Notes: generated from the sequence alone by a model not told the origin. Numbered from the stretch's first letter, positions 30,729-42,040 are shown. The stretch is DNA of 64,000 nt from Tolypocladium sp. Sup5 PDA-1 (GCA_000750105.3 JPHH03000012.1:124001-188000), one strand, 5' to 3'. A program made the numbers and translations.

Positions 30729-31871
30729 ATGACGACCCTCTCGCTGCAGGACGTGGACAACAAAGTACAGGGCCGCCTGGCTCTGGTAACCGGATCGACG
30801 TGGGTAGCCCTCGTTCCTACAATGAATGAGAGTGGACGATGGGACTGACATGGCATGTGTCTGTTTGCAGTGGAGGTATCGGGTCGGCTTGTGCCAGGGC
30901 CTTGGCCGCTGATGGATGCGATGTCGCGCTACACTATTCGTCCAGCGAGGTAAGATCATGCCTATGGAAGCACGGGCATGAGGGAGAGCTGATGCCAACA
31001 CGTCTCACAGGAGAAAGCCGAGACCCTCGCCAAGGAGCTCAGAGAAAAGCACCCCTCCCAGCTCTTCATAACCACCAAAGCAGACCTCTCCTCGCGCGAC
31101 GCCACCCGCAGCCTCGTCCCCGACGTGCTCCAGCACGCCGCCGTCCGGGGCAAGCACGCCGCCGTATCCATCCTGGTCGCCAACGCGGGCGTGGGCCGCC
31201 GCATCCGCGACGTCGCGGACATTGGCGAAGACGACTGGGACGAGATCATGGAGGTCAACGCGCGCAGCCAGTTCGTCGTGACGAGGGCCTGTGCGGAGGG
31301 GATGCGCGCCCAGGGATGGGGCCGCGTGGTGCTGGTGGGCAGCATTGCGAGCAGGGGGGGTGGTATTAACGGCTGTCACTATGCGGCGTCCAAGGGGGCG
31401 ATGACATCGATGGGGTTGAACCTGGCGACGGTGCTGGCGCCAGAGGGCGTTACGGTTAATATCGTGAGTATCCGAGAGGAGCTGTGCCCAGATGATACGA
31501 TGGCTTACATGCAACTCTAGGTCCAGCCCGCCATGATTGGAGCGACGGGCATGATTCCGACCCCAAAGTCACGGTACGTACTTGCAATCATCTATATTTG
31601 CCATACAGTTTACTAACCAGATACACCAGGACGTGGAAGAGCACCGACAGCATAGAGGAGCTCAAGGCCTCGGACCCCGGCCTGGGAATCGCGGCCAGCG
31701 TGCCGGTGCATCGGCTGGGCATGCCGGAGGAGGTGGCCAACGTGGTGTCCATGTATGATGACTCTGTTGATGTGACTTGACCCGTAGATTTACTGACATG
31801 CTTGATGCAGGTTTGCAAAGACGGGGTACATGACTGGACAGGAGGTTTTGCTGGCGGGCGGGTTGAAGTGA
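30729..31871 (+). CDS. short-chain dehydrogenase/reductase, 3-oxoacyl-ACP-reductase-like
   Basis: NAD(P)-dependent classical SDR. Six exons (30729-30799, 30871-30949, 31011-31463, 31521-31573, 31630-31752, 31811-31871) join in frame to 279 residues. The cofactor motif TGSTGGIG spans the first splice, NAGVG is the NAG motif, and GSIAS with YAASK supplies the catalytic Ser and Tyr-X3-Lys. The end, GYMTGQEVLLAGGLK, is the usual SDR C-terminus (TGQ.L.VDGG). The closest type by eye is FabG-like 3-oxoacyl reductase, but fungal SDRs of this class act on many substrates, and no neighbour indicates a pathway. No mitochondrial signal is obvious. Confidence 0.88.
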
Positions 31872-32651
31872 GGACGTCGTCTTGGGGGCAGAAAACGCCA
31901 GGAAGCATTCAAACTGCGGAATCTGCATACGCGCAAAGTAGTCACGATATGATGTGGCCATTCATTTAATTTTCAATATTGATCAAGTCACACCGCGTCC
32001 TGTGAGAAGCCGAGCGTGTAAGTGTCCCCAGAACGCCGAGCCTCGTCCGTCACCATGCACCACATCCGACCGACACCACGCCGAGCCCACCATCCTTTTC
32101 TCCGTTTCTCCGTCTGCCCGGACCAGCGCCTCTCCACGAGATCCAACCCCAACTTCCGACATCATCGTCACATCACCCGCGGGAGGAGGTGAGTTCAAGT
32201 TCCGGTCCGTGGGGGTCACGCGGAGTATCGGCCCGGCACTTGGGTGGAGCCCCCCGGAAGTCGTCCCGATTGCACCGCGGAGGCCACCCGGCGCCGGTGC
32301 TCAGATCTGCCCCCTTTTTGGGCCCGAGCGGTGAGGTTTAGTCGGCGTCGGCTCCAGCTCCGCGGGACGGATGGATGACTTGCAGCAAATCACCATCTTC
32401 ACCGTTCACCACATGGCGGGCTTTTACAGCGGTCATAATTTCTGCCAAGATTCGGCATCGTCACTCGTTCTGTTTGTTGTCCATCCCCCACCATTGGGAC
32501 GCGTTCCCCAGTAGCGTCAACATGCGCGTGCACGGGCATGGCATATAAGACGCTGAGCTGCCTGCTTGACTGCTACGGACAGTCGTGATACTCGGCCACA
32601 AGGCTTCACCTGCAACCTCACGACGCGTATTGTTTACTCTGAGACGCGACA
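31872..32651 (+). promoter_or_regulatory. upstream region of the GH3 gene
   Basis: 780 bp. Features in the right two thirds are three matches to the fungal CreA core SYGGRG within about 50 bp (GTGGGG 32209-32214, GTGGAG 32244-32249, CCCCGG 32252-32257, the last on the minus strand) and a TATA-like box at 32544-32549. CreA-mediated glucose repression of a beta-glucosidase gene would be expected from fungal biology, but here it is inference from short degenerate motifs. Confidence 0.45.
32544..32549 (+). promoter_or_regulatory. TATA-like box of the GH3 gene
   Basis: TATAAG, 103-108 bp upstream of the ATG, in GGCATATAAGACG context. Confidence 0.5.
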
Positions 32652-35240
32652 ATGCGGCTGACGCTGTGCAGCCTCGCGCTGCCCCTCGGGGCCGCCGCCC
32701 TCGCCGTCTCGCCCCCAGTATACCCAAGCCGTGAGTCTTCCCATCATAGCCCATACTATTAACGCGTTTCACCAACATCTGCCCAGCTCAAGGCAAAGGC
32801 ACAGGCCGCTGGGCCGACGCCTACGCCAGCGCGCGCGACCTGGTGCGCCAGATGACGCTCGAGGAAAAGGCCAACCTCACGCGCGGCTTCAAGCGCGACG
32901 ACAACGTCTGCGCCGGCAACACGGGCTCCGTGCCGCGCCTGGGCTGGCCGGGCATGTGCCTCCACGATGCGGGCAACGGTGTCCGCGCGACCGACATGGT
33001 CAGCTCGTATCCCTCGGGGCTGCACGTCGGCGCCAGCTGGGACAAGAACCTGACGTACCAGCGGGGGGTGTACATGGGCAAGGAGTTTAAAGCCAAGGGG
33101 GGTGAGTCGAACACTCGAGTAGTGAGAACGCTGTCTACGGGAAGGTATACTGACAAGGACGACCAGTCAACATTGCCCTCGGCCCCAATGCCGGGCCCCT
33201 GGGCCGCACGCCCCTCGGCGGCAGAAACTGGGAGGGCTTCTCGGTCGACCCGTACCTGTCGGGCCAGCTAAACGCGGAGACCATCACAGGTTACCAAGAC
33301 GCAGGCATCATTGCCAACCTCAAGGTAGTTCCCTCTAACGATGCAGACCTTGTGTGTGCTTTGCTGATACCGTATGCCTCCAGCACTTCATCGGCAACGA
33401 GCAGGAAACCTACCGCCGTCCCTACTTCGGCGTCGAGGCCGCCTCGTCCAACATCGACGACCGCACGCTGCACGAGTACTACCTCTGGCCCTTCATGGAC
33501 GGCGTGCGCGCCGGCGCCGCCTCTGTCATGTGCTCGTACAACCGCGTCAACAACACGTACGGCTGCGAGAACAGCAAGCTCATGAACGGCGTCCTCAAGG
33601 GCGAGCTGGCCTTTGACGGCTTCGTCATGCTCGACTGGAACGCCCAGCACAACTTGGACAGCGCCGCCGCCGGGCTCGACATGGTGATGCCGCTGGGGGG
33701 GTCCTGGGGCGAGAACCTGACGCAGGCGGTGCACAATGGCTCGCTGAGCGAGTCGAGGGTGACGGACATGGCCACGAGGTGAGTCCCGGGCTCGCAGCCA
33801 GGTGCAAACTTGGTGAGAACTGTAGCTGATGCCCCAACAGAATCCTCGCCGCGTGGTACCTCGTCGGCCAGGACAGCCCCGACTTCCCACCCCCCGGCAT
33901 GGGCATGAAGAACCTCACGCAGCCGCACGACCCCGTCGACGCCCGCGTGCCCGCCTCCAAGCCCGTGCTGCTCGACGGCGCCGTCGCCGGCCACGTGCTC
34001 GTCAAGAACACGCGCGCCGCGCTGCCGTTCGCCGCGCGGCCCGCCATGCTCTCCGTCTTCGGTTACGACGCGTCCGTGCCGGCGACCAAGAACACGGACG
34101 CGCTGTTCCAGCTCGGGTACACGTCGTCCGGGGAGATGGGCCAGGCGGTGCTCGGCACGGAGCGGCACTTTGACCAGGCGGCCCGTGGGGGAACCATTGT
34201 CGTGGGTGGGAGGGCGGGGGCCAATGCGCCGCCGTACATCAGCGATGTAAGTGGCGATATCACGAACCTGCCTAGCAGCCGGAGGCGTCATCATCATCTC
34301 TGACAAAGAACAGCCCCTGAGCGCCATCCAGCAGCGCGCCGCCGTCGACGGCACCTGGGTCAACTGGGACCTCACGTCCCCCGACCCGGACGTCAACGGC
34401 GCCTCGTCGGCATGCCTCGTCTTCATCAACGCCATCGCCACCGAGGGCTGGGACCGCGACGGCCTGCACGACGACCCCAGCGACGCCCTCGTCCTCCGCG
34501 TCGCCGCCAAGTGCGCCAACACCATCGTCGTCGTCCACGCCGCCGGCGTCCGCCTCGTCGACCGCTGGATCGAGCACCCCAACGTCACCGCCGCCGTGCT
34601 CGCCCACCTGCCCGGCCAGGACAGCGGCGCCGCCCTCGTGCGCCTGCTCTACGGCGAGGCCAACTTCTCGGGCCGCCTGCCGTACACGCTGGCGCGCAAC
34701 GAGAGCGACTACTCCGTGTACGCGCCGTGCGGCCGCGGGCCGGACAACACGACGAGCCCGCAGTGCGACTTCGCCGAGGGCGTGTACCTCGACTACCGCG
34801 CCTTCGACGCCCGGAACATCACGCCGCGGTACGAGTTTGGCTTCGGCCTGAGCTACACCGCATTCAACTACTCCGCCCTCGCCCTGGCCCCCGACGCCAG
34901 CCTCTGCGCGTCCGCCAGCAACGGCACCGCCGACCTCTGGGACCCGCTCGCCCGCGTCGAGGCCACAATCACCAACTCGGGCGCCGTCGCCGGCCAGGAG
35001 GTCGCGCAGCTGTACCTCGGCATCCCCGACAGCCCGCCTAAGCAGCTGCGCGGGTTCGAAAAGGTGCCCCTGCGGCCGGGCGAGTCCGCGACGGTGCGCT
35101 TCGAGCTGACGAGGCGGGACCTGAGCGTATGGGACGTCGTCGGCCAGCGGTGGGTGGTGCAGAGGGGGACGTACCCGGTGTATGTGGGAGCGAGCAGTCG
35201 GGATATCAGGCTGACGGGGACGCTGGTGGTGGAAGAGTGA
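32652..35240 (+). CDS. secreted glycoside hydrolase family 3 beta-glucosidase
   Basis: Predicted extracellular beta-glucosidase releasing glucose from cello-oligosaccharides or other beta-glucosides. Six exons (32652-32730, 32787-33101, 33167-33324, 33384-33778, 33841-34246, 34314-35240) give 759 residues. A short signal peptide ([18 protein letters not shown]) opens the protein. The GH3 N-domain has the blocks [19 protein letters not shown] and [14 protein letters not shown], and the nucleophile is Asp268 in [10 protein letters not shown]. The C-domain contains [19 protein letters not shown], and the fibronectin-III-like domain starts around [20 protein letters not shown] and [16 protein letters not shown] content and C-ending codons are very high here. 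Lack of a His/Lys-rich insert suits a plain fungal secreted GH3. Confidence 0.92.
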
Positions 35241-35663
35241 GAGTCGGGTTAGAAGAAGCTTAGGTGGTGGTGGTGGTGGTGTCCGTGACGATGGCCGTCA
35301 GACGTATTTCCTCGGCAACGGAATAGATGTAGAGAGATGTCAATGCTGCACATATTCCCATGAAGAGCCATGGCATGTTGGTAACAGGCCGTGTCTTTGG
35401 TTTCCGGTCGCCCTTGGTACAGTTAGTAATTGTACATGCCGACTGTGCCCTGACCAGCGGCAGAGCGCGCCCTGTTTCAGTCGATTCCACGCCCCTATTC
35501 GCTCTCCATCGTACAGTTTGCCATACAGTTGACAGCATCAACGCGTAGCCAGTTTCCGGCGTCAAGAGCTTTATAACTTGAAAGCCTTCGAACCTTCTCC
35601 GGATCGATCCAACGTCCACCGCGTGTCCCTCCGGCCATCGATCGACTTCCGTATCTCATCGCA
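35241..35663. other. convergent 3' flanks, with a (GGT)n run
   Basis: 423 bp between convergent stops of the GH3 gene and the small membrane-protein gene. A (GGT)n tract lies at about 35262-35281. No gene seen. Confidence 0.5.
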
Positions 35664-36117
35664 TCATGATGTCTTGCCCTTGTCGTCGTTCGTCCTCGCC
35701 TTATCATACACCCCAACCTTGGCCTCCAACTCCGCAATCGTCGCTGCCACACAAGTCAGCCCACACCGTCCAAACGCATTCTCTCCTCCACTGTCTGTAG
35801 CATCAGGGCCGCTCACCGTCCGTCTCCGCGCGCACCTCGTCCGCCTCGAGCCTCACCCACGACCAGTACACAACCTGGTACGTAAACACCGCGAGCACGA
35901 GCACCTTGGCGACCGGCCGGGTAAAGGTTTTGTAGAACTGTGACTGCCGGCAGGTTGTCAGCTGCGATGGCGACTCATTGTCCGCTGCACGGGGACGTAC
36001 CGTTGTGCTCGGCTGCTTCGATGTCGCATAGCTCCTCGCCAGGCGCGCGCTCTGCACCGGCCGCGGCACGGCCCGCACGCTGTACCGCGCGAGCGGGAGT
36101 ATACCCTTGATCGCCAT
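35664..36117 (-). CDS. small predicted mitochondrial membrane protein, uncharacterised
   Basis: Exons 36117-36001, 35943-35817 and 35743-35664 give 107 residues. The N-terminus is basic and Ser/Ala-rich with no acidic residues in the first 34 residues (LARYSVRAVPRPVQSARLAR, then SYATSK), a typical mitochondrial targeting signal with an RSYA-like cleavage context. It is followed by QFYKTFTRPVAKVLVLAVF and a hydrophobic segment ending TYQVVYWSWVRLEADEV, then a short charged helix (TIAELEAKVGVYDKAR). The first intron (57 nt) is in frame and stop-free, so the gene is easily mis-called with 19 extra residues. I do not recognise the family with confidence. It is divergent from YSY6, with about 424 bp between starts. 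Confidence 0.7.
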
Positions 36118-36541
36118 GATGACTGACACCCGTCTCTGGCCGTCGTGTCACCTGCGTGTGGAGCGGCGTAAACAAAGATGCTCGTCGAAAGTCGCATCCC
36201 AGGTCCCAGCGCAAGAAACGTTTCTCGGTGTGGTCAAGGTAAGGCTGAGGCTTGCACTGTGGCGGTGCACGTCCCGCAGCACCCCGCATTTGCCCGCTCC
36301 AGCCACACGGGCGCTGCGCGTGTCCCCTGCAGGGATCCTTGACGACACATGTCCCGAATTCCAGCCAGCATATCCCCAAATCCCGTGTCCTTCGATCACG
36401 AACAATCTGTCCCCAGTCCCGCGCCGTGGCATCCAATTCCTCAAATACCGCTCCTCTCCTCCAGCGCGTCTCCTCTGCCGACTCGATTACACCCTCTTCC
36501 ATTCCTATCTTCAACGCTTAAGGCCCAATAGCACAGACACA
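36118..36541. promoter_or_regulatory. divergent promoter of the small membrane protein and YSY6
   Basis: 424 bp between two start codons; C/T-rich towards YSY6 (about 36420-36540). No coding exon supported. Confidence 0.5.
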
Positions 36542-36917
36542 ATGGTACGTCGTGGCGTCGATCTTGGCCCCCCTGGAGCAGCAAGCTAACACCACCGCGC
36601 TCGCAGGCGCAAACCCTCGAGCAACGCCGCCGCAACGCAAAGTTCGCCAAGGACCAGGAGGCCCGCATGGGCAAGGCGGATGACCAGATCAAGAAGCGCG
36701 TCAAGGAGGCGCCCAAGGCCCCCATCTCCATGTTCTGGGTCGGTGAGTCTGCCCGATACTCTCTGTGCCGCACCACGGCCATCGCGTCGCATAGACATTT
36801 GCGCCAGGCAACCGCCTCGTTGGGAACCATAGCCAACACTGTTACCTAGCAATCCTCGGCTTCATCGTATTCGGCGGCCTGGTATTCGAGGCCCTCTCGC
36901 GCATGTTCGGCCAGTAA
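36542..36917 (+). CDS. YSY6: RAMP4/SERP1-type secretory pathway protein (Ysy6)
   Basis: Ysy6/RAMP4 is a small tail-anchored ER protein associated with the translocon. Exons 36542-36544, 36607-36742 and 36850-36917 join to 68 residues, normal for the family. The first coding exon holds only the ATG; the second begins GCG CAA ACC. The cytosolic part is AQTLEQRRRNAKFAKDQEAR followed by VKEAPKAPISMFWV, and the C-terminal anchor is AILGFIVFGGLVFEALSRMF. The GTACGT donor directly follows the ATG, and the second intron splits the anchor. Confidence 0.92.
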
Positions 36918-37334
36918 GATACCACAGAGCAAGGAAGGACGAGAGGAGGACGGGCGAGGCGAGAGCGAATGAAGCGGGCGGGATGAATCTACAAGGCATT
37001 TCTTTTGTCTCCGTCGACACTTACAAGCGGTCGAGTGCGTCTCGGGCGGCATACGATGCTGTACCGCTTGACTCTCCTGCATCTGCCCTTTTGGCACGGG
37101 CTTTTTTGCTTTCTTCTAGACATTTATCATGCAGGTACCCAACGGGAAACAACGGCGCAAATGGAACATAATTCTCATATCCGGCTCGTGGCCAGCATCT
37201 CTCTTGGTATCTATCTCTTCGTCGCCTCTATAACGCCAAGCTATGGTATCCGACACGCGTGGATGTGAGCAAACATAATCTAAAAGCAAAGAGTGAAAAT
37301 GGCATGGCGGGACTGTGCCGGCAAATCAGGCAGC
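36918..37334. other. convergent 3' flanks of YSY6 and the SMAP-domain gene
   Basis: 417 bp holding both 3' UTRs. No gene or repeat of note. Confidence 0.5.
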
Positions 37335-38485
37335 CTACGCGCCCAGGCCACGTCGCTTGGCGCCGCCCTCATTCTTCATCCGCATGCCCTCCTCGAACTG
37401 ACGCTGGATCTCTGCCTCGGCCTTGGTGGACGACGAGCTGCCTTTGCCGCTCGACTTGGTCGCTGCAGCGGCGCCGCCCTTCTTACCCCCGAGGAGGCGC
37501 AGGAACTTATCCTGACGGGCAGATCCTCCCTCCAGCTCGCCAACGCTCCACTTCTCAGCTTCGGTAGATGCCGAGGCCTCGCCATTGGCTTCCTTCTTGT
37601 TTTCCTTCTTCTCCTTTTTCTCCTTTTTCTCCTTTTTCTCTTTCTTCTCCTTCTTGGGGGCAGGCTCCTCGTCGTCCTCGGGAGTAGCGTCACGCTTCCG
37701 CTTCGCTTCCGACTTCTTGGACTTCTTCTTGTCCTTTTTCTTTGGCTCGACCTCGTCAGGCTCAGAGACTGAATCCTTGGCCTCCTCTTCCTTTAACTGT
37801 GCTTTCTTGCCCTTCGTCGGCTTAGTCGAAGTGGTGCCAGAGGCGGCGCTGCGGATAGAGGCTGCATCGCTTTCGCGGCGTCGCTTGAGGGCCACCTCAT
37901 CTGCAGGCACTGCAGGGGCCGCGGGCTCGGTGACCGGGGCACCACCCTCGCTCTCCGAAGAAGAAGACGAGCCCGAGGAGTCGTCGCTGTCGTCGTCAAT
38001 CATCAGGATGTCGGACATCTTATCGCCATTAGCTTTAGCCTCAGCCTCAGCGCGCTACCGTACATGCGTTAGCCACAAAGAAGGAAATATGTATGGAATT
38101 AGAGCTTGGCGATGGCGGGAGCCGAAGCTGGACCTACCTCTTTGGCGGCTGTCATCTGCTCGTACTGAAGAGCCGCCTTCTTGGCGTCAGCCAGTAACTT
38201 CTCGGCCTGGATCTCGAGCTTCTTCGATCGGGCAAGCAGCCGCAGGCGCTTCTTCTCCTGCTTGGCGGGGCGGCCGAGGAGCTTCTTGAACTTCATGTCG
38301 GCCTTGCGCTCGTCGGTCCACTTGGCATTGCGCTTGACGTTGAGCTTGCGCTCCTTCTTGGCCTCGGACTTGGCATGGCGCTTGGCCTTTCGCTCGTCGA
38401 CTCGCCTCTGGCGAGCGGCCTCCTTGCGCTTCGCTCTGGCCGCTGGATCGACGGTGGCGGGAGGTGCCGCTGCGTTCGCGTCCAT
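37335..38485 (-). CDS. lysine-rich SMAP-domain (small acidic protein-like) nuclear protein
   Basis: Exons 38485-38138 and 38054-37335 give 355 residues. The first 116 residues are strongly basic and helical (for example KRKEAARQRRVDERKAKRH). The middle has an acidic serine stretch (DDDSDDSSGSSSSSESEGG), long Lys/Glu segments including about six repeats of KKE, and several nuclear-localisation-like clusters (KRKRD). The C-terminus, RQDKFLRLLGGKKGG followed later by QFEEGMRMKNEGGAKRRGLG, matches the SMAP domain of small acidic protein-like families as I know it. Nucleolar or ribosome-biogenesis function is only a guess from composition. The KKE tract is encoded by a purine repeat at about 37590-37650. 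Confidence 0.75.
37597..37652 (-). repeat. KKE-coding purine repeat
   Basis: Imperfect tandem AAGAAGGAG/AAAAAGGAG units coding for six KKE repeats inside the SMAP-domain gene. A likely site of length variation between strains. Confidence 0.7.
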
Positions 38486-40998
38486 GGTGGAGGCTGCACG
38501 GGTTCGTGCGGTAGCGGGACAAGGGGAAAGAGACGGCGGGAAGGAAATTGTCTGGAGGCTCGTAGAATTTGCCGTACAGAAGTGCCGGGATGGGGGGACC
38601 AGACAGCCTCTGCAGTGTGCACCTTTGTTGGTGATTTTTGGTCAAGCTGTCGTTCTCTGCCGACAAATTTTTGGTGGGGCATGCGAGGTTGCAGGGTTCT
38701 GCCGGGCGGTGAGCAAGCGCCTTCTCGGCAGCCGCAGCCGCCCCTGCCGTCTTGCTGGCAAGCGCGCCTCAGCCATTCGTGGAACTTTTACCCGCACTCC
38801 CGCAGGATGAGGGCCGTGTACGGAGTACGTCGTACTTCGTATGTGAGCCAATATAAAGCCGCTGACCTTGCGTTGATGCCGCGTCGCGAGCATATGCCAA
38901 TTACGATCATGCCATTCTGTCCCGTCTATTAGTACCAATTGCGGTTCAGGCACTCCTTTGACGCATCTACCCAGATCAGGCGCGGTTGCACGAATGCACT
39001 GCGCCGAGGTACGTACTGCTCTATGTACGGAGTAGAGTTGTAGACGATGGACAGGCGGTCTGCTTGGTAATACGACACACGTACTCGTACTCTCGAATCA
39101 GATGCCGCTTTGGGCAGACAGATATTAGGCAGTCGACGACAGGGCGCGTATCCGTCGCCCTACCACTTAGACGCCAGATCGGGCAAAATGAAAGGCCAAG
39201 GCTGCGTCGCGAGCCCAAAGGGCCACTGGAGAAAAGCTGGGGCAGACTGAGACAAGGCTTCTTCAGTCATAGGAGGGGGGTGTCGGGGGGGTGCCCGCAG
39301 AAGTCAGTGAGTGACTCGCATGGCACTGGGCGATGGATGGATGGAGCGCCCGAATTTCGTCGACGGCTATCGCTGGGAGCCAGCTCGGGCACCACTTTTT
39401 CCGGGCTGTTTGGCATCCGCCGGCTGGCATGGATGTCCGTCCCGTCGGCGGCCGCCCTGGAACACATTCATGTCCCGAAGCGGAAATCGAAGGGCTGACC
39501 TCGCGTCGTCGCACAGCGGGCAGCATCAGGCTTCGAGAAGCATGCACTCAGCCTCATCGTCACCGCGCAGAGTACGGACTACCTAGTGTGTGCCCCTCGT
39601 CTGTGTCACTTTGCCCGTGTACGCACAGCATGCGTTTGTCGTCGATGCGGCTTCAGCAGAAACTCTCCGTCGTCCCCTTATTAATCTCGCCCAACCCCAC
39701 CCTGGGGCTGAGAAAGAGAAGGGGTGTTCCCAGAGGGCGTCGCCCACGTTGTCGCCAACCCAGGAATGTTTGTTCGCTCGCACGGGGCTAGAGCCGAATC
39801 TGCCTCGCCCTGCCAGGGTGCGCGGGGGACATCGCCATCTCTACGGATTACTCCGTACTCGTACTCGTAGACTCTCCCCTCCTCCTGCGCACACCGTCTT
39901 CCGCCTGCGGGACAAACTTCTCCGGGTCAAGGCCATCTCGTTTTCCTCGGGCCGGCTTCGTCACGTTGTACGTGCGCGCGTGCGTGGGAGGTGTCAATGG
40001 CTGGACCGGGGCGCAAAGGGCGACCAATCGGCGCCGCCACGACAGCCGGTGGCACGCGGCCAGACTGACAGCCACCGGCTTGGAGGTGTGCCAGAAGCCG
40101 CCTGGAAGCACGGAGAGCCATCGTCAACAACAGCCACCCTTCATCCAGATAGTCTAGAAGCACTCTGCAAGTACGCAGATGGTTACGTTGTATCCCGAAC
40201 ACTGTTACTACCTTGGGACAGCAGTGGCTTGTCCGAACTGAGGCACTCCGTACGTCGCGAAGTCGTCATCAGTCTGACTCTTCCTCGCATCACGGGCCCT
40301 CATTCTGAGCCGTCACGCCGCGGTCCGTACGAGTTAGGGCCGCCGCGCACCAGCAACCGAAGGGACCAGGGTCCACCATATCTCCGTGAGCGCCTCACAA
40401 GCCTCACCAGCCGCTAGTAGACCTGACGTGCACGCACCCAGCAGTTCGCAGGTGAATCATCAATGACGCCTCTTGCCCCCCTTACTCGTAGGTCCAGAAC
40501 AATTAATAATACACCAAAGGATCACTGTTGCACTGGCTCTGCATGCGAACAATGGCTGTTCCGATAAGGTCTATACCAAGCCCCTATCCTGTTGTAAATG
40601 CTTCTAAAACCACAAGAAGAGAATCGAAAGGGACGAGAGAGAAGAAGTAGTATCCGCAGATGGAGGGAAAAAAAGTGCTTCGGCTCCCACTCAAAAATAT
40701 CGCTCGAACGCCGTGCCCTCGCATTCTGGCGGGGTCTAATAAACTCATCCCAGTCATTCAATACCTGACGCCGCCCCTGTAACACAGCATCTGCCCTCTC
40801 CCCGCAAAGTCCCTCATTCGAGGGTGGGTTCATCCAGGTGGGTTCACTTCCCAGAGGTTGCCGTTCTATCTCTCGACGCAAAGCTGCCATACTCATGTCA
40901 GCAACCCCATTTACAGCACGACCCAAGCTCTCAGCTGAACTGAAGAGACTCACCCGCTGTCATTACATAAGAAAGCAGAAAATAAAAGTCCATGTCCA
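38486..40998. other. 2.5-kb intergenic region rich in dispersed GTAC palindromes
   Basis: Between the SMAP-domain gene start and the bZIP-like gene stop. It contains at least four copies of the TACGGAGTA/TACTTCGTA/TACTCCGTA motif (38818-38841, about 39024-39034, 39570-39577, 39847-39866). The longest open frame on the plus strand (39590-40417) has no ATG start, is Arg/Pro/Ser-rich and resembles no family. A 143-codon minus-strand frame (40522-40953) directly downstream of the bZIP-like gene begins with GTG at a perfect GTGAGT donor, so it may be 3' UTR. I call no gene here. Confidence 0.45.
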
Positions 40999-41865
40999 TC
41001 ACGCCGCCGGGAACGCCGCCGCTGGAGGTGCTTCGTACACATAATTCGTATCGTCGTAGTAGACATCGTCTCCGCCGCTGCTGCCGTAGCTGGCCGTTTG
41101 ATGCATATCTGCACCGTAGGGCATGGTGTAGTGTGGAACCGGGTACGGCTCGTCGCCGACATATGTTCCGCGGCCGCTGCTCCGCCGACTTTCAGCTTCG
41201 TGACCTCTTGCAAGGACGAGGCTCCAGTTCAGGCTCCCCCATGGCAGGCCGGAGAGCTCTTGGTCTTGGTTGCTGGTGACGTCGGTGACCACCGGGATGC
41301 GGTAGCTGTTCCCGGCGTGCTCCTGATTTCGCGATTCGCGCTCTGCCTTTTCCTTGTTCTCCCTCGCCTTTTCCCCTGCGGAGCATGTTAGATTCGGCTA
41401 CTGCGCTGGTCAAGGGGCGGGGCTCAACTTACGGAATTTGCGTTGTGCAATGCGGTTCTGGATCCGCCTCCTCTCCTCCGGATCCGTCACGTCTGTCCAG
41501 TCAACATCCTTGGGGCTGGCTTTTGTCGAAGACTTCCTGGAGGGTGGTGATGAGGGCTGCTTTTTTGACGAGCTGTCAGAGCTTTGCCTCGAAATCTTGC
41601 CTGCTGCCATCTTGTCGTCCTGTTCCTTTGCCTCTATACTTGCTATGGTTGCGGACCTCTTCCTCGTCCGGCTTGAGGCCGTGCGAGCCGCTGTGCCCAG
41701 CTTGGTTGGCAGCGTCTTGGAGCGTGTCGCCAGTCCTGTAGCTCGGGTGGGGCTTTGTATGGACTTGGGCCTGTGTTGCTCGAATGACACTGGAGATGCG
41801 CTCTGGATGCGTATCTTGGGAAGGGATATATGGTGACTTTGCACAAGTTGCGCCGACTGAGACAT
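40999..41865 (-). CDS. bZIP-like protein with a basic region but no leucine zipper
   Basis: Exons 41865-41433 and 41375-40999 give 269 residues. The N-terminal half is Ser/Lys-rich and disordered. The basic region is DPEERRRIQNRIAQRKFR, the classical N-X3-Q/A-X2-F-R signature of fungal YAP-like bZIP factors, at about residues 126-144. The sequence that follows, EKARENKEKAERESRNQEH, lacks leucine at the heptad positions, so no zipper can form in the usual way. Further on are ELSGLPWGSLN and a Tyr/Gly-rich C-terminus. The intron lies exactly at the end of the basic region (within the final Arg codon). The basic region suggests DNA binding; dimerisation mode and targets are unknown. Confidence 0.75.
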
Positions 41866-42040
41866 CTAATAATGGCAGGGTTGCGGAGAGTTCGAATAGC
41901 GAGACAATGATGGGGCGTCCAGAGTCGAATTGTATGTCATGCTCGTCTCTGTCTGCTGCTCTCGTGTGCTTGCGACCCCGATAGCCGTGTAAGTGCGGTG
42001 ATGGATTCCGGGCCAGGGATGATTAAGCCGGTGGCTTGGT

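Noticed and set aside
22201..35240. Secondary-metabolite gene cluster (RFX regulator, SDR, GH3 close together)
   Set aside because: No core synthase, P450 or transporter, and the genes between are housekeeping (YOP1, MID1).
39590..40417. 275-codon plus-strand frame
   Set aside because: Starts at GTG, has no recognisable domain, Arg/Pro/Ser-rich, and overlaps other open frames. Length alone is not enough in GC-rich intergenic DNA.
40522..40953. 143-codon frame downstream of the bZIP-like stop
   Set aside because: No ATG at the start, and the GTG start is part of a donor-like GTGAGT; more likely 3' UTR. A spliced alternative tail for the bZIP-like gene was considered but not supported.
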